A DNA stretch of 64,000 bases from JANQNX01 sp040217095. Lineage in GTDB: Bacteria; Pseudomonadota; Gammaproteobacteria; Eutrophobiales; Eutrophobiaceae. The translations under genes and the position numbers were made by a program. The stretch lies in NCBI GenBank assembly GCA_965229565.1, contig OZ245888.1:496001-560000 (forward strand), read 5' to 3'. The first letter of the stretch is position 1. Every line of letters begins with the position of its first letter. Shown here piece by piece: positions 52,051 to 60,954 of this stretch. The notes below the pieces were generated by a model. It was not told the origin of the DNA. It saw only the letters and a list, made by a program, of their open reading frames with translations, and ran no database searches.

Positions 52051-53169
52051 TCAGCTTTCACCTTCGAGAATGGAAACGATGCGGCTGCTGCTGTGACCAT
52101 CACCGTAAGGGTTGTTAGATCGCGCCATGGCCTGGTAGATTTCAGGGTTATCCAGTAGATCGCTGACTGAGTCGATAATATTTTTCTGGTCTGTTCCACA
52201 TAGACGGGCGGTCCCTGCTTCAAGTGCTTCGGGTCGTTCCGTCGTCTCACGCATGACCAACACCGGCTTACCCAGCGCTGGCGCTTCTTCCTGTATTCCG
52301 CCGGAATCAGTCAGCAACAGTTCAGACGCCTGCATCAGAAAGGCCATTTCAAGGTAATTTACGGGTTCTATTAAATGTATGTTGTCCTGGCTGGAAAGTT
52401 CTTCATGCACCACTTCGTAGACAGCCGGGTTAAGGTGAACCGGATAAACTATTTGAAGGTCTTTACGTTTAGACAGGTGTTTAATTGCTGCGCAAATATT
52501 CTTAAACCCCTCACCAAAACTCTCCCTTCTATGCCCGGTAATCAGCAACAACCGGCGGGAACCATCCAGGTAGTCGAACTTGTCCATTAGCGATTGTTTA
52601 ATTTGTGCATCCCCGTCGATCTTGTTAACTACCTGTAAAAGTGCATCAATAACAGTATTTCCTACCACATGTATTGTTGATGGGTCGACGTTTTCTCTAA
52701 GCAGGTTATCTCTTGCCATGTCAGTCGGCGCAAAATTCCAGCGGCTGACACAGGCGGTCATCTTGCGATTAATCTCCTCGGGCCATGGCGCATAGATATT
52801 GCCGGTTCTAAGGCCTGCTTCAACATGGGCTACCGGAACCTGGTGAAAATAGGCTGCCAGACTACTGGCCAATGTCGTCGCAGTATCACCATGCACCATA
52901 ACTACATCGGGTTGTGATTTGTTCAAGATATTACTTACTTCTTGAACTATCCTGGCAAACGTTGAAGAAAGGTCCTGGTTGCCACGCATCAGATCCAGGT
53001 CGTATTCGGGCACAAGCTCAAAGATTTGCAAAACCTGATCCAGCATTTGTCGATGTTGGCCGGTTACACAGAGTAATCCATCAAGCTTTTTACTCTGTTG
53101 AACGGCCTTGATGACAGGTGCCATCTTGATGGCTTCCGGACGCGTGCCAATGACGGTAAGTACTTTCAT
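52051..53169 (-). CDS. wecB: UDP-GlcNAc 2-epimerase (non-hydrolysing)
   Basis: WecB converts UDP-GlcNAc and UDP-ManNAc into each other. The 372 residues contain VIGTRPEAIKMAPVIKAV, TGQHRQMLDQVLQIFEL, MVHGDTATTLASSLAAYF, VAHVEAGLRTGNIYAPWPEE and TDSGGIQEEAPALGKPVLVM with the catalytic residues. The dehydrogenase partner wecC is not seen, so ManNAc itself may be the needed sugar. The 147-bp gap to mnmE has no confident terminator. Confidence 0.94.
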   Translation of the reverse strand: MKVLTVIGTRPEAIKMAPVIKAVQQSKKLDGLLCVTGQHRQMLDQVLQIFELVPEYDLDLMRGNQDLSSTFARIVQEVSNILNKSQPDVVMVHGDTATTLASSLAAYFHQVPVAHVEAGLRTGNIYAPWPEEINRKMTACVSRWNFAPTDMARDNLLRENVDPSTIHVVGNTVIDALLQVVNKIDGDAQIKQSLMDKFDYLDGSRRLLLITGHRRESFGEGFKNICAAIKHLSKRKDLQIVYPVHLNPAVYEVVHEELSSQDNIHLIEPVNYLEMAFLMQASELLLTDSGGIQEEAPALGKPVLVMRETTERPEALEAGTARLCGTDQKNIIDSVSDLLDNPEIYQAMARSNNPYGDGHSSSRIVSILEGES

Positions 53170-53316
53170 ATTTTATTATCAGATGGTTTCGATGTACCGC
53201 GAGCAAGCAAATACTTTTTAACTGATGCCCAAAACTGTTAATAATTTCCTGTTAAATAAAGTACATCAAGTCTTGTGATGCACAACTATATTGATGCCGT
53301 GTATTGCGTATGCGCG

Positions 53317-54645
53317 TCATTTACCAATACAAAACCGGGAAAAGATCACGCCGAGGATATCATCCGCGGTTACACGGCCCAGCACCTGGTCAAATGACAA
53401 CAAGGCCTGTCGTATTTGTTCACCAATTACCTCGTAACCGGCATTGTTGTTGATTCCTTCCAGTGCCTGCTCAATATTTAAGCTTGCCGATTGTAAAGCC
53501 TTTACATGACGCTGTCGTGCCGACACGCTGTTTTCTTCACTGCTATCCAGTTTTAATATCGATCGTATTGCGTGTATTAGATCATCCATGCCAAGTTCGT
53601 CTTTTACTGATACGGGTATCACCCCCTCAGGCATAAACTGTTCATTGGGCTGATTAATATCGATCTTGTTTCGGACTCGAATGACATGCACGCCCGCAGG
53701 CAGGTATTCTTCAAGACTGGTATAGTCAGCATCATCTTCAAATACGCTAATCACAAGATCCGCTTTTTCCATGCTTTCCCTGGCGCGTAAAATGCCCTGC
53801 GCCTCAATCTTGTCATCACTATCCCTGATACCCGCCGTATCAACCAGTAGCAACTCCATTCCATCAAGCAATATCGACTGTTGCACCCTGTCCCTGGTCG
53901 TACCAGGTATATCGGAAACGATGGCAACATCATTACCGGCGAGATAATTCAGCAGACTGGATTTGCCCACGTTGGGCTTGCCGGCGATGACTACGTTTAA
54001 CCCCTTGTTTAGCGTCGCGCCTGCCTCGGCACTGCTTGTCAGTTTTATTGTCAGCTCGAGTGCGGATTGAATATTCTCTTTTACCGGCTGAATATCAATT
54101 TCAATATCTTCTTCATCCGGAAAGTCCAGCGCCGCCTCAAGCAAGGCCTTTGCCGAGACAAGTTTATCCTGGATAACGGTAACCTGTTTTGAAAAAACGC
54201 CCTCAAGTGAACGCATGGCGCTGCGTGCAGCCTTGCTTGTCATACTCTCGATTAAATCCATGACCGCCTCGGCCTGAACCAGATCGATCTTGTCATTAAG
54301 AAATGCGCGCTCGGTAAACTCACCAGCCCTGGCAGGCCTGGCTCCATTGCTAAAGATCTCGTCCAGCAATTGCCGCAATACCACATCACTGCCATGCGCA
54401 TGCAATTCGACCACATCTTCTCCCGTGTAGGAATGTGGCGCCCGGAAAAACAATACGAGACCCCTGTCGATCAAGTTGCCGCCGGCGTCCTTGAAAGAGG
54501 TAAAGAGATGATGACCAGGCTCGGGGGTTTTTCCTGTTATTGTTTTTGCTATCGCTGCGGCGCCTGGGCCAGAGATACGGATCACTCCAATGCCAGCCCG
54601 ACCGGGCGCCGTTGAAATTGCCGCGATCGTCTCAACAGTGGACAT
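53317..54645 (-). CDS. mnmE: tRNA modification GTPase MnmE
   Basis: MnmE, with MnmG, puts the aminomethyl group on wobble uridine 34. The 442 residues have the N-terminal folate-binding domain (TIAAISTAPGRAGIGVIRIS), a helical domain, the G domain (GKPNVGKSSLLNYLAG, SDIPGTTRDRV, DTAG, and NKID in RNKIDINQ), and the C-terminal FCIGK with its catalytic Cys. Its partner mnmG, usually next, is not adjacent here. It follows yidC by 9 bp. Confidence 0.97.
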   Translation of the reverse strand: MSTVETIAAISTAPGRAGIGVIRISGPGAAAIAKTITGKTPEPGHHLFTSFKDAGGNLIDRGLVLFFRAPHSYTGEDVVELHAHGSDVVLRQLLDEIFSNGARPARAGEFTERAFLNDKIDLVQAEAVMDLIESMTSKAARSAMRSLEGVFSKQVTVIQDKLVSAKALLEAALDFPDEEDIEIDIQPVKENIQSALELTIKLTSSAEAGATLNKGLNVVIAGKPNVGKSSLLNYLAGNDVAIVSDIPGTTRDRVQQSILLDGMELLLVDTAGIRDSDDKIEAQGILRARESMEKADLVISVFEDDADYTSLEEYLPAGVHVIRVRNKIDINQPNEQFMPEGVIPVSVKDELGMDDLIHAIRSILKLDSSEENSVSARQRHVKALQSASLNIEQALEGINNNAGYEVIGEQIRQALLSFDQVLGRVTADDILGVIFSRFCIGK

Positions 54646-54654
54646 GCACAGAAA

Positions 54655-56310
54655 CTACTTCAGGCCAGCCTTTTCCAGGTTCCTGGTGATCATCCATTGT
54701 TGGGCAATGGAAAGAATATTATTGACCACCCAGTATAAAACCAGGCCGGAAGGAAAAAATGCAAAAAAGACAGTGAAGACAATTGGCAAAATCTGCATGA
54801 CCTTCTCCTGCACGGGATCCATGGGTGCAGGATTCAGCTTTTGCTGAATGAACATGGTCACACCCATCAGCAACGGCAACACAAAGAACGGATCAGGAGA
54901 TGACAAGTCATCAAGCCAGAGTGCAAACGGGGCTTGCCTGAGTTCAACTGATTCAAGCAAGACCCAGTATAGTGATATAAAAACCGGTATCTGGATCAGG
55001 ATTGGGAAACAACCACCGAGCGGGTTGATTTTTTCCTGCTTGTAGATATCCATCATCGCCTGGTTCAGGCGTGCGCGATCGTTCTTGTAGCGTTCCTTGA
55101 TAGCAACCAGCCTTGGCTGTACACGGCGCATGTTTGCCATGGAGCGATAGCCGGCTGCAGACAAACGGTAAAATACGAGCTTTAGTAGCAGGGTAACCAG
55201 CACGATCGACCAGCCCCAATTGTTGGTATAGGTATGCAAGTGATCAAGAACCCAGTACAAGGGTTTTGCTATAAACCAGAAGATGCCGTAATCAACAGTC
55301 AACTCCAGGCCATCAGCGATCTTGTCTAACGATTTTTGTAGCTTTGGACCGAAATAGACTCGTTGATGGAAGGTTTCACTACTGCCGACCGCCACTGTTT
55401 TTCCCGGGGTTACAGCACCGATAACATAACTTTTCTTGTCCGGGTTAAGCGTGTAATAACGATACGTTTCCTCGGGAGAGCTTGGCAGCAAAGCCGTGAA
55501 AAAGTAGTGTTGCAGCATGGCAACCCAACCATTTTTAAACTCGTCCGTAATATTCTCGTCGCGTATGTCATCAAACGATATTTTTTCATAGCGTTTATCA
55601 GGGCTGTGCAACACTGCTCCTGTGTACGTATAAAGCAGACGAGAGCCTGCCTGTGCCGGATCGGTTCGGTTAATTTGTGCATAAGCACTACCTGTCCATG
55701 GCTGCCCGGTTTCATTGAATACCTCGTGTCGCAACTCGGCCAGGTAAGATCCTTTTTTAAACGTGTAGGTTTTGATGACCCTGAGGCCTTCTTCAGTTAT
55801 TGACTCAAAGCGCACATCAAGACTATCGCCTGTTAGTACGTACTCATTCTTTTCTGATTGAAACAGGCTTTTATGATTGGCTGCGGACTCCCTGGACAAG
55901 ATGCCGCTCTGCACCCAGTAGAATTCGTTTGACTCATTTTTAAGGAGTTTTACCGGGTTATCCTTGTCACCTTTATCAACCGGGTAATTAAGCAGGTACA
56001 GTCGTTCAATGGTTGCACCACGGGTATTGATCTCTATATCAAGCACGTCCGTCTTGACGGATACCGTTTCGCCTTGTCGATTACCTTGCCCATTATCGGC
56101 AACAAGGGCGGGCATTAAGCTGGAGGATTGTTGTTGATTTGCATCAGGAAGAGAAGGTACATCTGCCTCGTCACGCGCGACTGTTGCAGTGTCGTTAACG
56201 GTTACTTCGTTGTTATTGGCCGCAACACCATAGTCCTCCTGCCACGCCTGCCAAAGCATAGTAAGCACAAGGCCCAGGGCAATAAGTAATATAAACCGGG
56301 TTGTTTCCAT
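54655..56310 (-). CDS. yidC: Membrane protein insertase YidC
   Basis: YidC inserts and folds inner-membrane proteins. The 551 residues show the N-terminal signal-anchor (RFILLIALGLVLTMLWQAW), a large periplasmic domain (about 60-340), and the five-helix core with WGWSIVLVTLLLKLVFY, KINPLGGCFPILIQIPVFIS and FPSGLVLYWVVNNILSIAQQ. The conserved Arg in the groove is in the AAGYRSMANMR segment. It is part of rpmH-rnpA-yidD-yidC-mnmE. Confidence 0.97.
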   Translation of the reverse strand: METTRFILLIALGLVLTMLWQAWQEDYGVAANNNEVTVNDTATVARDEADVPSLPDANQQQSSSLMPALVADNGQGNRQGETVSVKTDVLDIEINTRGATIERLYLLNYPVDKGDKDNPVKLLKNESNEFYWVQSGILSRESAANHKSLFQSEKNEYVLTGDSLDVRFESITEEGLRVIKTYTFKKGSYLAELRHEVFNETGQPWTGSAYAQINRTDPAQAGSRLLYTYTGAVLHSPDKRYEKISFDDIRDENITDEFKNGWVAMLQHYFFTALLPSSPEETYRYYTLNPDKKSYVIGAVTPGKTVAVGSSETFHQRVYFGPKLQKSLDKIADGLELTVDYGIFWFIAKPLYWVLDHLHTYTNNWGWSIVLVTLLLKLVFYRLSAAGYRSMANMRRVQPRLVAIKERYKNDRARLNQAMMDIYKQEKINPLGGCFPILIQIPVFISLYWVLLESVELRQAPFALWLDDLSSPDPFFVLPLLMGVTMFIQQKLNPAPMDPVQEKVMQILPIVFTVFFAFFPSGLVLYWVVNNILSIAQQWMITRNLEKAGLK

Positions 56311-56315
56311 AATGA

Positions 56316-56537
56316 CTAGGCTTCTTTGTGTGGCACGGGATCATAACCGCCGCTATGCAACGGGTGACAGCGACAGATGCGTTTTGTCGCCAGCCAGCCC
56401 CCTTTTATCAAACCATGGTGTTCAATTGATTCGAATGCATAAGTCGAGCAACTCGGAAAGTAGCGGCAACAAGGCGGGAGAAAGAAAGTTAAATAGCGCT
56501 GGTAAACCCTGATCAGATTGAGCGCGATTGTTTTCAT
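56316..56537 (-). CDS. yidD: Membrane protein insertion efficiency factor YidD
   Basis: YidD is a small cytoplasmic-side helper of YidC. The 73 residues show IRVYQRYLTFFLPPCCRYFP, SCSTYAFESIEHHGLIKGGW and CRCHPLHSGGYDPVP, all diagnostic. It overlaps the rnpA stop by one base and lies 5 bp before yidC. Confidence 0.95.
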   Translation of the reverse strand: MKTIALNLIRVYQRYLTFFLPPCCRYFPSCSTYAFESIEHHGLIKGGWLATKRICRCHPLHSGGYDPVPHKEA

Positions 56538-56884
56538 TATGTCAGTTTGTTCCAGTGTTTTTCCAGGGCTCCGAATAACGCCCGGTCGTTTGCATTACTG
56601 ATTTGTTTTTTTGCCAGCACCACGACATCCATTCCCTTTAATTGTTGTTGATGCAGGCGAAAGCTTTCACGAATTAATCGTTTTAACCTGTTTCTATTCA
56701 CAGCCAGCGGAACATTTTTCTTGGATATTGCCAATCCCAGCCTGGCATGATCAGTGTTGTTCTGCCTTGAGATGAACAACAGCTCTCTGTTGCCGGTGCG
56801 TTTACCGGATGCAAACAATGTTTGAAATTCAGCCGGTTTGTTTAGTCTGTTGCAACGACGAAACCGGCTGGCATCAGAAACCAC
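56537..56884 (-). CDS. rnpA: Ribonuclease P protein component
   Basis: RnpA helps RNase P RNA cut tRNA precursors. The core FRRCNRLNKPAEFQTLFASG leads to the RNR signature LAVNRNRLKRLIRESFRLHQ and DVVVLAKKQI. I use the GTG at 56884 (115 residues), because a longer in-frame reading would run back through rpmH on the same strand. The ribosome site is weak; coupling with rpmH, 7 bp upstream, may drive translation. Confidence 0.93.
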   Translation of the reverse strand: MVSDASRFRRCNRLNKPAEFQTLFASGKRTGNRELLFISRQNNTDHARLGLAISKKNVPLAVNRNRLKRLIRESFRLHQQQLKGMDVVVLAKKQISNANDRALFGALEKHWNKLT

Positions 56885-56891
56885 CCCGGGA

Positions 56892-57026
56892 TCAGGCAGA
56901 CAGTCTTTTTCTACCCTTGTTACGTCGGGCCTTGATGACAAGCCGACCGGATCGGCTTTGCATACGGGCACGAAAGCCATGGGTTCTCTTGCGCTTCAAT
57001 TTGCTTGGCTGGTAAGTCTGTTTCAT
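56892..57026 (-). CDS. rpmH: Ribosomal protein L34
   Basis: A 44-codon gene. It reads MKQTYQPSKLKRKRTHGFRA and then RMQSRSGRLVIKARRNKGRK before RLSA. This is a complete L34, the smallest protein of the large subunit. It is first in the minus-strand group rpmH-rnpA-yidD-yidC-mnmE. A sigma70-like promoter with a perfect TTGACA lies 43-72 bp upstream. Confidence 0.97.
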   Translation of the reverse strand: MKQTYQPSKLKRKRTHGFRARMQSRSGRLVIKARRNKGRKRLSA

Positions 57027-57068
57027 ATGCAATGCCTGATTTCAATCTTGCTGGTAAAAAGGGCGCAT

Positions 57069-57098
57069 ATGGTACTGTTCACAATGTAAATATGTCAA
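57069..57098 (-). promoter_or_regulatory. Candidate promoter of rpmH
   Basis: Minus-strand TTGACA (57093-57098) and TACCAT (57069-57074), spacing 18 bp. The -35 is perfect, the -10 fair. Confidence 0.55.
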
Positions 57099-57132
57099 TT
57101 ATTACTGGCCTGTGACAGCGGCCGGGACCAAG

Positions 57133-57161
57133 TTGTGGATAACTTTCAACAGGTATACACT
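57133..57161 (+). promoter_or_regulatory. DnaA box overlapping a candidate dnaA promoter
   Basis: A perfect DnaA box, TTATCCACA read on the minus strand (57134-57142), overlaps a -35-like TTGTGG (57133-57138). A -10-like TACACT follows at 17 bp (57156-57161). This fits DnaA repressing its own gene. Confidence 0.55.
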
Positions 57162-57202
57162 CTCTGGTCTCTTCTAAATGTATTTCAACGAGGTTTTATC
57201 TT

Positions 57203-58543
57203 GTGGGCACATCCCCATGGAAGCGTTGTCTGGAGCGGCTTGAAGGCGAACTGACACCGCAACAATTCAACACATGGATCCGCCCGCTGCACGCCGTTGA
57301 AAATGACCAAAGCATTCGCCTACTGGCGCCTAATCGCTTTGTGCTGGACTGGATTAACGAGCGCTACCTGGGTCAAATCGAGGAAATGCTGAAGGAACTG
57401 GAGCAGGAACTGGTTCTCAAGCTTGAAATAGGTAGCAAGGCGGGACAGGAAGAACAACAACCCAGCAAGCCAGCCCCGGTTACCACGCTCAGACGGGAAA
57501 CCAACTCACGACCAGTCAAACACTCAAGCAACCTGAACAGCAGTTTCACCTTTGATACTTTTGTCGAGGGTAAATCCAACCAGCTGGGCCGCGCGGCTTC
57601 AATCCAGGTGGCGGAAAACCCGGGGAGTGCCTACAACCCGCTATTTATCTATGGCGGTGTGGGCCTGGGCAAGACACACCTTATGCATGCCATCGGTGCA
57701 GCCATACTTGAACACAAACCCAGCGCCAATATCGCCTACCTGCATTCAGAAAGGTTTGTTGCAGACATGGTCAGGGCGTTACAACACAATGCAATTAACG
57801 AATTCAAACGTCATTACCGTTCTCTTGATGCACTGTTAATTGACGACATACAGTTCTTTGCCGGCAAGGAACGATCCCAGGAGGAATTCTTTCACACCTT
57901 TAACGCGTTGCTTGAAGGGCAACACCAGATCGTGCTTACCTGTGATCGCTACCCGAAAGAGGTCAGTGGTCTGGAAGAGCGGCTTAAATCCAGGTTTGGC
58001 TGGGGTCTGACTGTCGCCATTGATCCGCCCGAACTCGAAACCCGGGTTGCGATTATTCGCAAGAAAGCGTTGCAAGCCCAAAAGGATATTCCCGACGATG
58101 TCAGCTTTTTTATCGCCAAGCGTTTTCGTTCCAATGTCCGTGAACTGGAAGGGGCACTGAACCGGGTAATCGCCAACGCCAACCTTACCGGCAATGCGGT
58201 TACGCTGGAGTTCACCCAGAGCGCACTACGCGATCTGCTTATCATCCAGGACAAGCAGGTAACCATAGAAAATATTCAGAAAACCACGGCAGAATATTAC
58301 AAGATCCGCGTTGCAGACTTGCTGTCAAAACGCCGCAACCGCTCAGTGGCCAGACCCAGGCAGGTAGCTATGGCAATCTCGAAAGAATTAACCAATCATA
58401 GTCTTCCGGAAATTGGTGATGCCTTCGGCGGGCGTGACCATACGACAGTGCTGCATGCATGTCGTAAGATCACTGAACTCAGGCAAACGGAGCACCGTGT
58501 GGAAGAAGATTTCACCAACCTGATTAATACACTGACAAGTTGA
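57203..58543 (+). CDS. dnaA: Chromosomal replication initiator DnaA
   Basis: DnaA melts the origin. The 446 residues contain the N-terminal domain (CLERLEGELTPQQFNTWIRP), a short linker (about 80-110), the AAA+ core with Walker A GGVGLGKTHL (about 151-160) and Walker B ALLIDDIQFF, and the C-terminal DNA-binding signature GGRDHTTVLHACRKI (about 415-430). The start is GTG, with an AGG nine bases before it. It is the first plus-strand gene after the strand switch. Confidence 0.98.
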   Translation: MGTSPWKRCLERLEGELTPQQFNTWIRPLHAVENDQSIRLLAPNRFVLDWINERYLGQIEEMLKELEQELVLKLEIGSKAGQEEQQPSKPAPVTTLRRETNSRPVKHSSNLNSSFTFDTFVEGKSNQLGRAASIQVAENPGSAYNPLFIYGGVGLGKTHLMHAIGAAILEHKPSANIAYLHSERFVADMVRALQHNAINEFKRHYRSLDALLIDDIQFFAGKERSQEEFFHTFNALLEGQHQIVLTCDRYPKEVSGLEERLKSRFGWGLTVAIDPPELETRVAIIRKKALQAQKDIPDDVSFFIAKRFRSNVRELEGALNRVIANANLTGNAVTLEFTQSALRDLLIIQDKQVTIENIQKTTAEYYKIRVADLLSKRRNRSVARPRQVAMAISKELTNHSLPEIGDAFGGRDHTTVLHACRKITELRQTEHRVEEDFTNLINTLTS

Positions 58544-58735
58544 GCATGACTTGTGGACAACTACAGTAAATAGCATAACCAAAAAGTTATTCACATTTGA
58601 GGAACAGGTTTTCGTCAGTAATTAACAGCTTGTTAACAAACCATAATATTCTGTAAACAACTGATTTTAAATATTAATTTCGAGTTCATAACAGAAAATA
58701 TATAACTAATAGTAATAAATATAAGGTATATATAT
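58544..58735. other. oriC: Candidate replication origin (dnaA-dnaN gap)
   Basis: This 192-bp gap has a DnaA box TTATTCACA (58587-58595), a one-mismatch box on the other strand (58552-58560) and a palindrome TTGTTAACAA near 58632. The last about 80 bases are almost only A and T, as expected for an unwinding element. Only two good boxes are seen; the rpmH-dnaA gap has another, so the active origin could include or be that gap. Confidence 0.5.
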
Positions 58736-59836
58736 ATGAAATTTAATATAGATAGGGAGAAGTTATTACCTGCATTGCAGATGCTGAGCGGTGTGGTCGA
58801 CAGGCGACAAACACTGCCAATACTTTCTAATCTATTGTTCAACTTTGATGGCCAGGCGCTTACGTTAACAGCGACTGACATGGAGGTTGAGCTGATCGTA
58901 AACCTGGAGATCGATATGCAGGTGTCCGGAGAGATTACGCTTCCGGCCCGAAAGCTGTTTGATATCTGTAAAGCCCTGCCCGCTGAATCAGAACTCCAGT
59001 TCGAGATTAAAAATGACAAGGCCTTGATAAAATCGGGCAAGAGTCGTTTTACCCTGGCGACCCTGCCAGCCCAGGAATACCCGGTAATTGATATCAGTGA
59101 CCCGGTTGCCAGTTTTTCTATCAAGCAGAGCGTGCTTGAATCGTTGCTTGAGAACACCCAGTTCGCAATGGCGCAGCAAGATGTGCGCTATTACCTGAAT
59201 GGCTTGTTACTGGAAATCTCGAAGGAGAAGCTGCGCTGTGTTGCCACCGACGGACACAGGCTGGCACTGGATGAGGCACCCGTCACTTCCGGGATTTCCG
59301 AGGAAACCCAGATCATTGTCCCCAGGAAGGGGATCACGGAATTGATGCGATTGCTTGACCAGAACGACGAGGAGGTTGAGGTAGTAATTACCGGTAACCA
59401 TATCCGTATCAAGAAGCAGGGCTATTGTTTTACCAGCAAGTTAATTGATGGTCGCTTCCCCGAGTATCAGCGGGTAATTCCAGAGTTGAGTAACAACGCG
59501 GTAACCGCTAGCCGCGACCAGCTCAAGGATAGCCTGACTCGTGCCTCGATCCTGTCAAACGAGAAATACCGTGGTGTCAGGATAATACTCAGTGCAAATA
59601 GTTTACGGGCCCTGGCGCACAACCCGGAGCAGGAAGAGGCCGAGGAAGAGGTGGAGGTTGATTACAGCGGTGACGAGATCGAGATCGGTTTTAACGTGTC
59701 TTACCTGCTAGACACCCTGTCTATCATCAAGAGCAAAAAAGTCCGATTGAGCGTTCTTGATCCGAATAGCAGCTGCCTGATCTTGCCGGAAGACGAGTCC
59801 AGTTGTCAGTACGTCGTTATGCCTATGCGCCTGTAG
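58736..59836 (+). CDS. dnaN: DNA polymerase III beta sliding clamp
   Basis: DnaN rings DNA and tethers polymerases. The 366 residues form three repeated domains. Recognised parts are MKFNIDREKLLPALQMLSGV, VVDRRQTLPILSNLLF, KSRFTLATLPAQEYP, ATDGHRLALDE and the C-terminal YVVMPMRL. It starts with an ATG in a very AT-rich context and ends 3 bp before recF. Confidence 0.98.
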   Translation: MKFNIDREKLLPALQMLSGVVDRRQTLPILSNLLFNFDGQALTLTATDMEVELIVNLEIDMQVSGEITLPARKLFDICKALPAESELQFEIKNDKALIKSGKSRFTLATLPAQEYPVIDISDPVASFSIKQSVLESLLENTQFAMAQQDVRYYLNGLLLEISKEKLRCVATDGHRLALDEAPVTSGISEETQIIVPRKGITELMRLLDQNDEEVEVVITGNHIRIKKQGYCFTSKLIDGRFPEYQRVIPELSNNAVTASRDQLKDSLTRASILSNEKYRGVRIILSANSLRALAHNPEQEEAEEEVEVDYSGDEIEIGFNVSYLLDTLSIIKSKKVRLSVLDPNSSCLILPEDESSCQYVVMPMRL

Positions 59837-59839
59837 GTA

Positions 59840-60919
59840 ATGCTGTCGATTAGCCGACTAAAGGCCAGTTGTGTCCGTAATCTGCAAGAACTGAATATCG
59901 AGCCAGCAAGCAGGATAAATTATTTCTATGGCCCGAACGCGAGCGGCAAGACCTCTGTGCTTGAAACTATTTATCTTTTGTCCCGGGTGAAATCGTTCCG
60001 CAGCAGCCGGATTAACAGTGTTATCACGCACGGAGACAAGGTGTTGTCGGTCCATGCGCAAGGCAGGAACGAGGGGCAGCCATTCAGCATAGGGATAGAA
60101 AAAGGTTACGGATTAATGCGCTTGAGGTTCAACGGCACTAATGTAAACAGCGCCTCGGAGCAGGCGAAATCCTTCCCGGTGTTCCTGTTGGCTCCTGATC
60201 ACAACCTGCTTTTTTACGGTGGACCAAGACAGCGGCGGCACTGGCTGGATTGGTCGCTGTTCCACGTGGAACAGGATTACCTGGAAACCTGGAAAAATTA
60301 TCACCGCGCCGTGCGGCATAGAAATGCCTTGTTAAAAGTACATCGCGGTTTCAAGCAGTCCGAGATGGAAGGTTGGGAAAATATAATGAGTGTCGAGGCT
60401 GCCAGGATTGATGCCTTGAGAAGCAGTTATATTGAGCAGTTACAGCGATCGCTGAATAATAACTACCTGCCGTTGCTACTGGATGATTCTGCAGTAATCG
60501 AATACAGGAACAGCCTGTCTGGCGAGGCATTACGGGAAAAGCTGTTACAGAGTCGACCGGAAGACAGTCAACGGGGCTTCACCGGTTGTGGTCCTCACCG
60601 GGCCGATATTCGCTTCGAGTACGCAGGGCTTGACGTCGCCAGGCATCTATCCCGGGGTCAAATCAAGCTGTTCGGCGCCGCGCTGATATCTGCCCAATTA
60701 CAGGCTATCAAGCAGCGGGGTGTGGGCGCGATAGTGCTGGTCGATGATATTGATGCCGAGCTCGATAACGAGTCATCACGGAAAATTATGCAGTTATTGA
60801 TTGCAAACGACACCCAGACCTTTGTCTCGTCGCTGGACTTGCCCGACTGGGTGCCTCGCAGCAATGAACAAGATGCTGTGTTCCACGTGAAACAAGGTCG
60901 GGTCGAAAAGACCGGGTAG
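59840..60919 (+). CDS. recF: DNA repair and gap-filling protein RecF
   Basis: RecF is an SMC-like ATPase that loads RecA on gapped DNA. The Walker A is YFYGPNASGKTSVLETIYLL (about 31-50). Signature and Walker B parts are LSRGQIKLFGAALISAQL and IVLVDDIDAELDN near 270-310. The 359 residues are complete. Two parS-type palindromes are inside the gene: one at the conserved LFHVEQ codons, the other near the 3' end at VFHVKQ. Confidence 0.96.
   Translation: MLSISRLKASCVRNLQELNIEPASRINYFYGPNASGKTSVLETIYLLSRVKSFRSSRINSVITHGDKVLSVHAQGRNEGQPFSIGIEKGYGLMRLRFNGTNVNSASEQAKSFPVFLLAPDHNLLFYGGPRQRRHWLDWSLFHVEQDYLETWKNYHRAVRHRNALLKVHRGFKQSEMEGWENIMSVEAARIDALRSSYIEQLQRSLNNNYLPLLLDDSAVIEYRNSLSGEALREKLLQSRPEDSQRGFTGCGPHRADIRFEYAGLDVARHLSRGQIKLFGAALISAQLQAIKQRGVGAIVLVDDIDAELDNESSRKIMQLLIANDTQTFVSSLDLPDWVPRSNEQDAVFHVKQGRVEKTG
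60258..60273. promoter_or_regulatory. parS: parS site 1 (inside recF)
   Basis: TGTTCCACGTGGAACA is a perfect 16-bp palindrome, and an outer C and G pair extends it to 18. It matches ParB-binding parS sites (TGTTNCACGTGAAACA) with one change in the right arm, the same variant as in Pseudomonas. The FHVE codons are also conserved in RecF proteins, so part of the match is protein-driven. Confidence 0.75.
60879..60894. promoter_or_regulatory. parS: parS site 2 (inside recF, near its end)
   Basis: TGTTCCACGTGAAACA fits the parS consensus TGTTNCACGTGAAACA at every base. It encodes VFHVKQ in the last residues of RecF, about 3 kb from the dnaA start and 620 bp from the first site. Confidence 0.85.
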
Positions 60920-60954
60920 TGTTAGAATGTCCGCTTGTTAACAGAGAGTAGTTT

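Noticed and set aside
56885..56980. Longer rnpA start
   Set aside because: The extra 32 codons run through rpmH in another frame; the GTG at 56884 gives a normal RnpA length.
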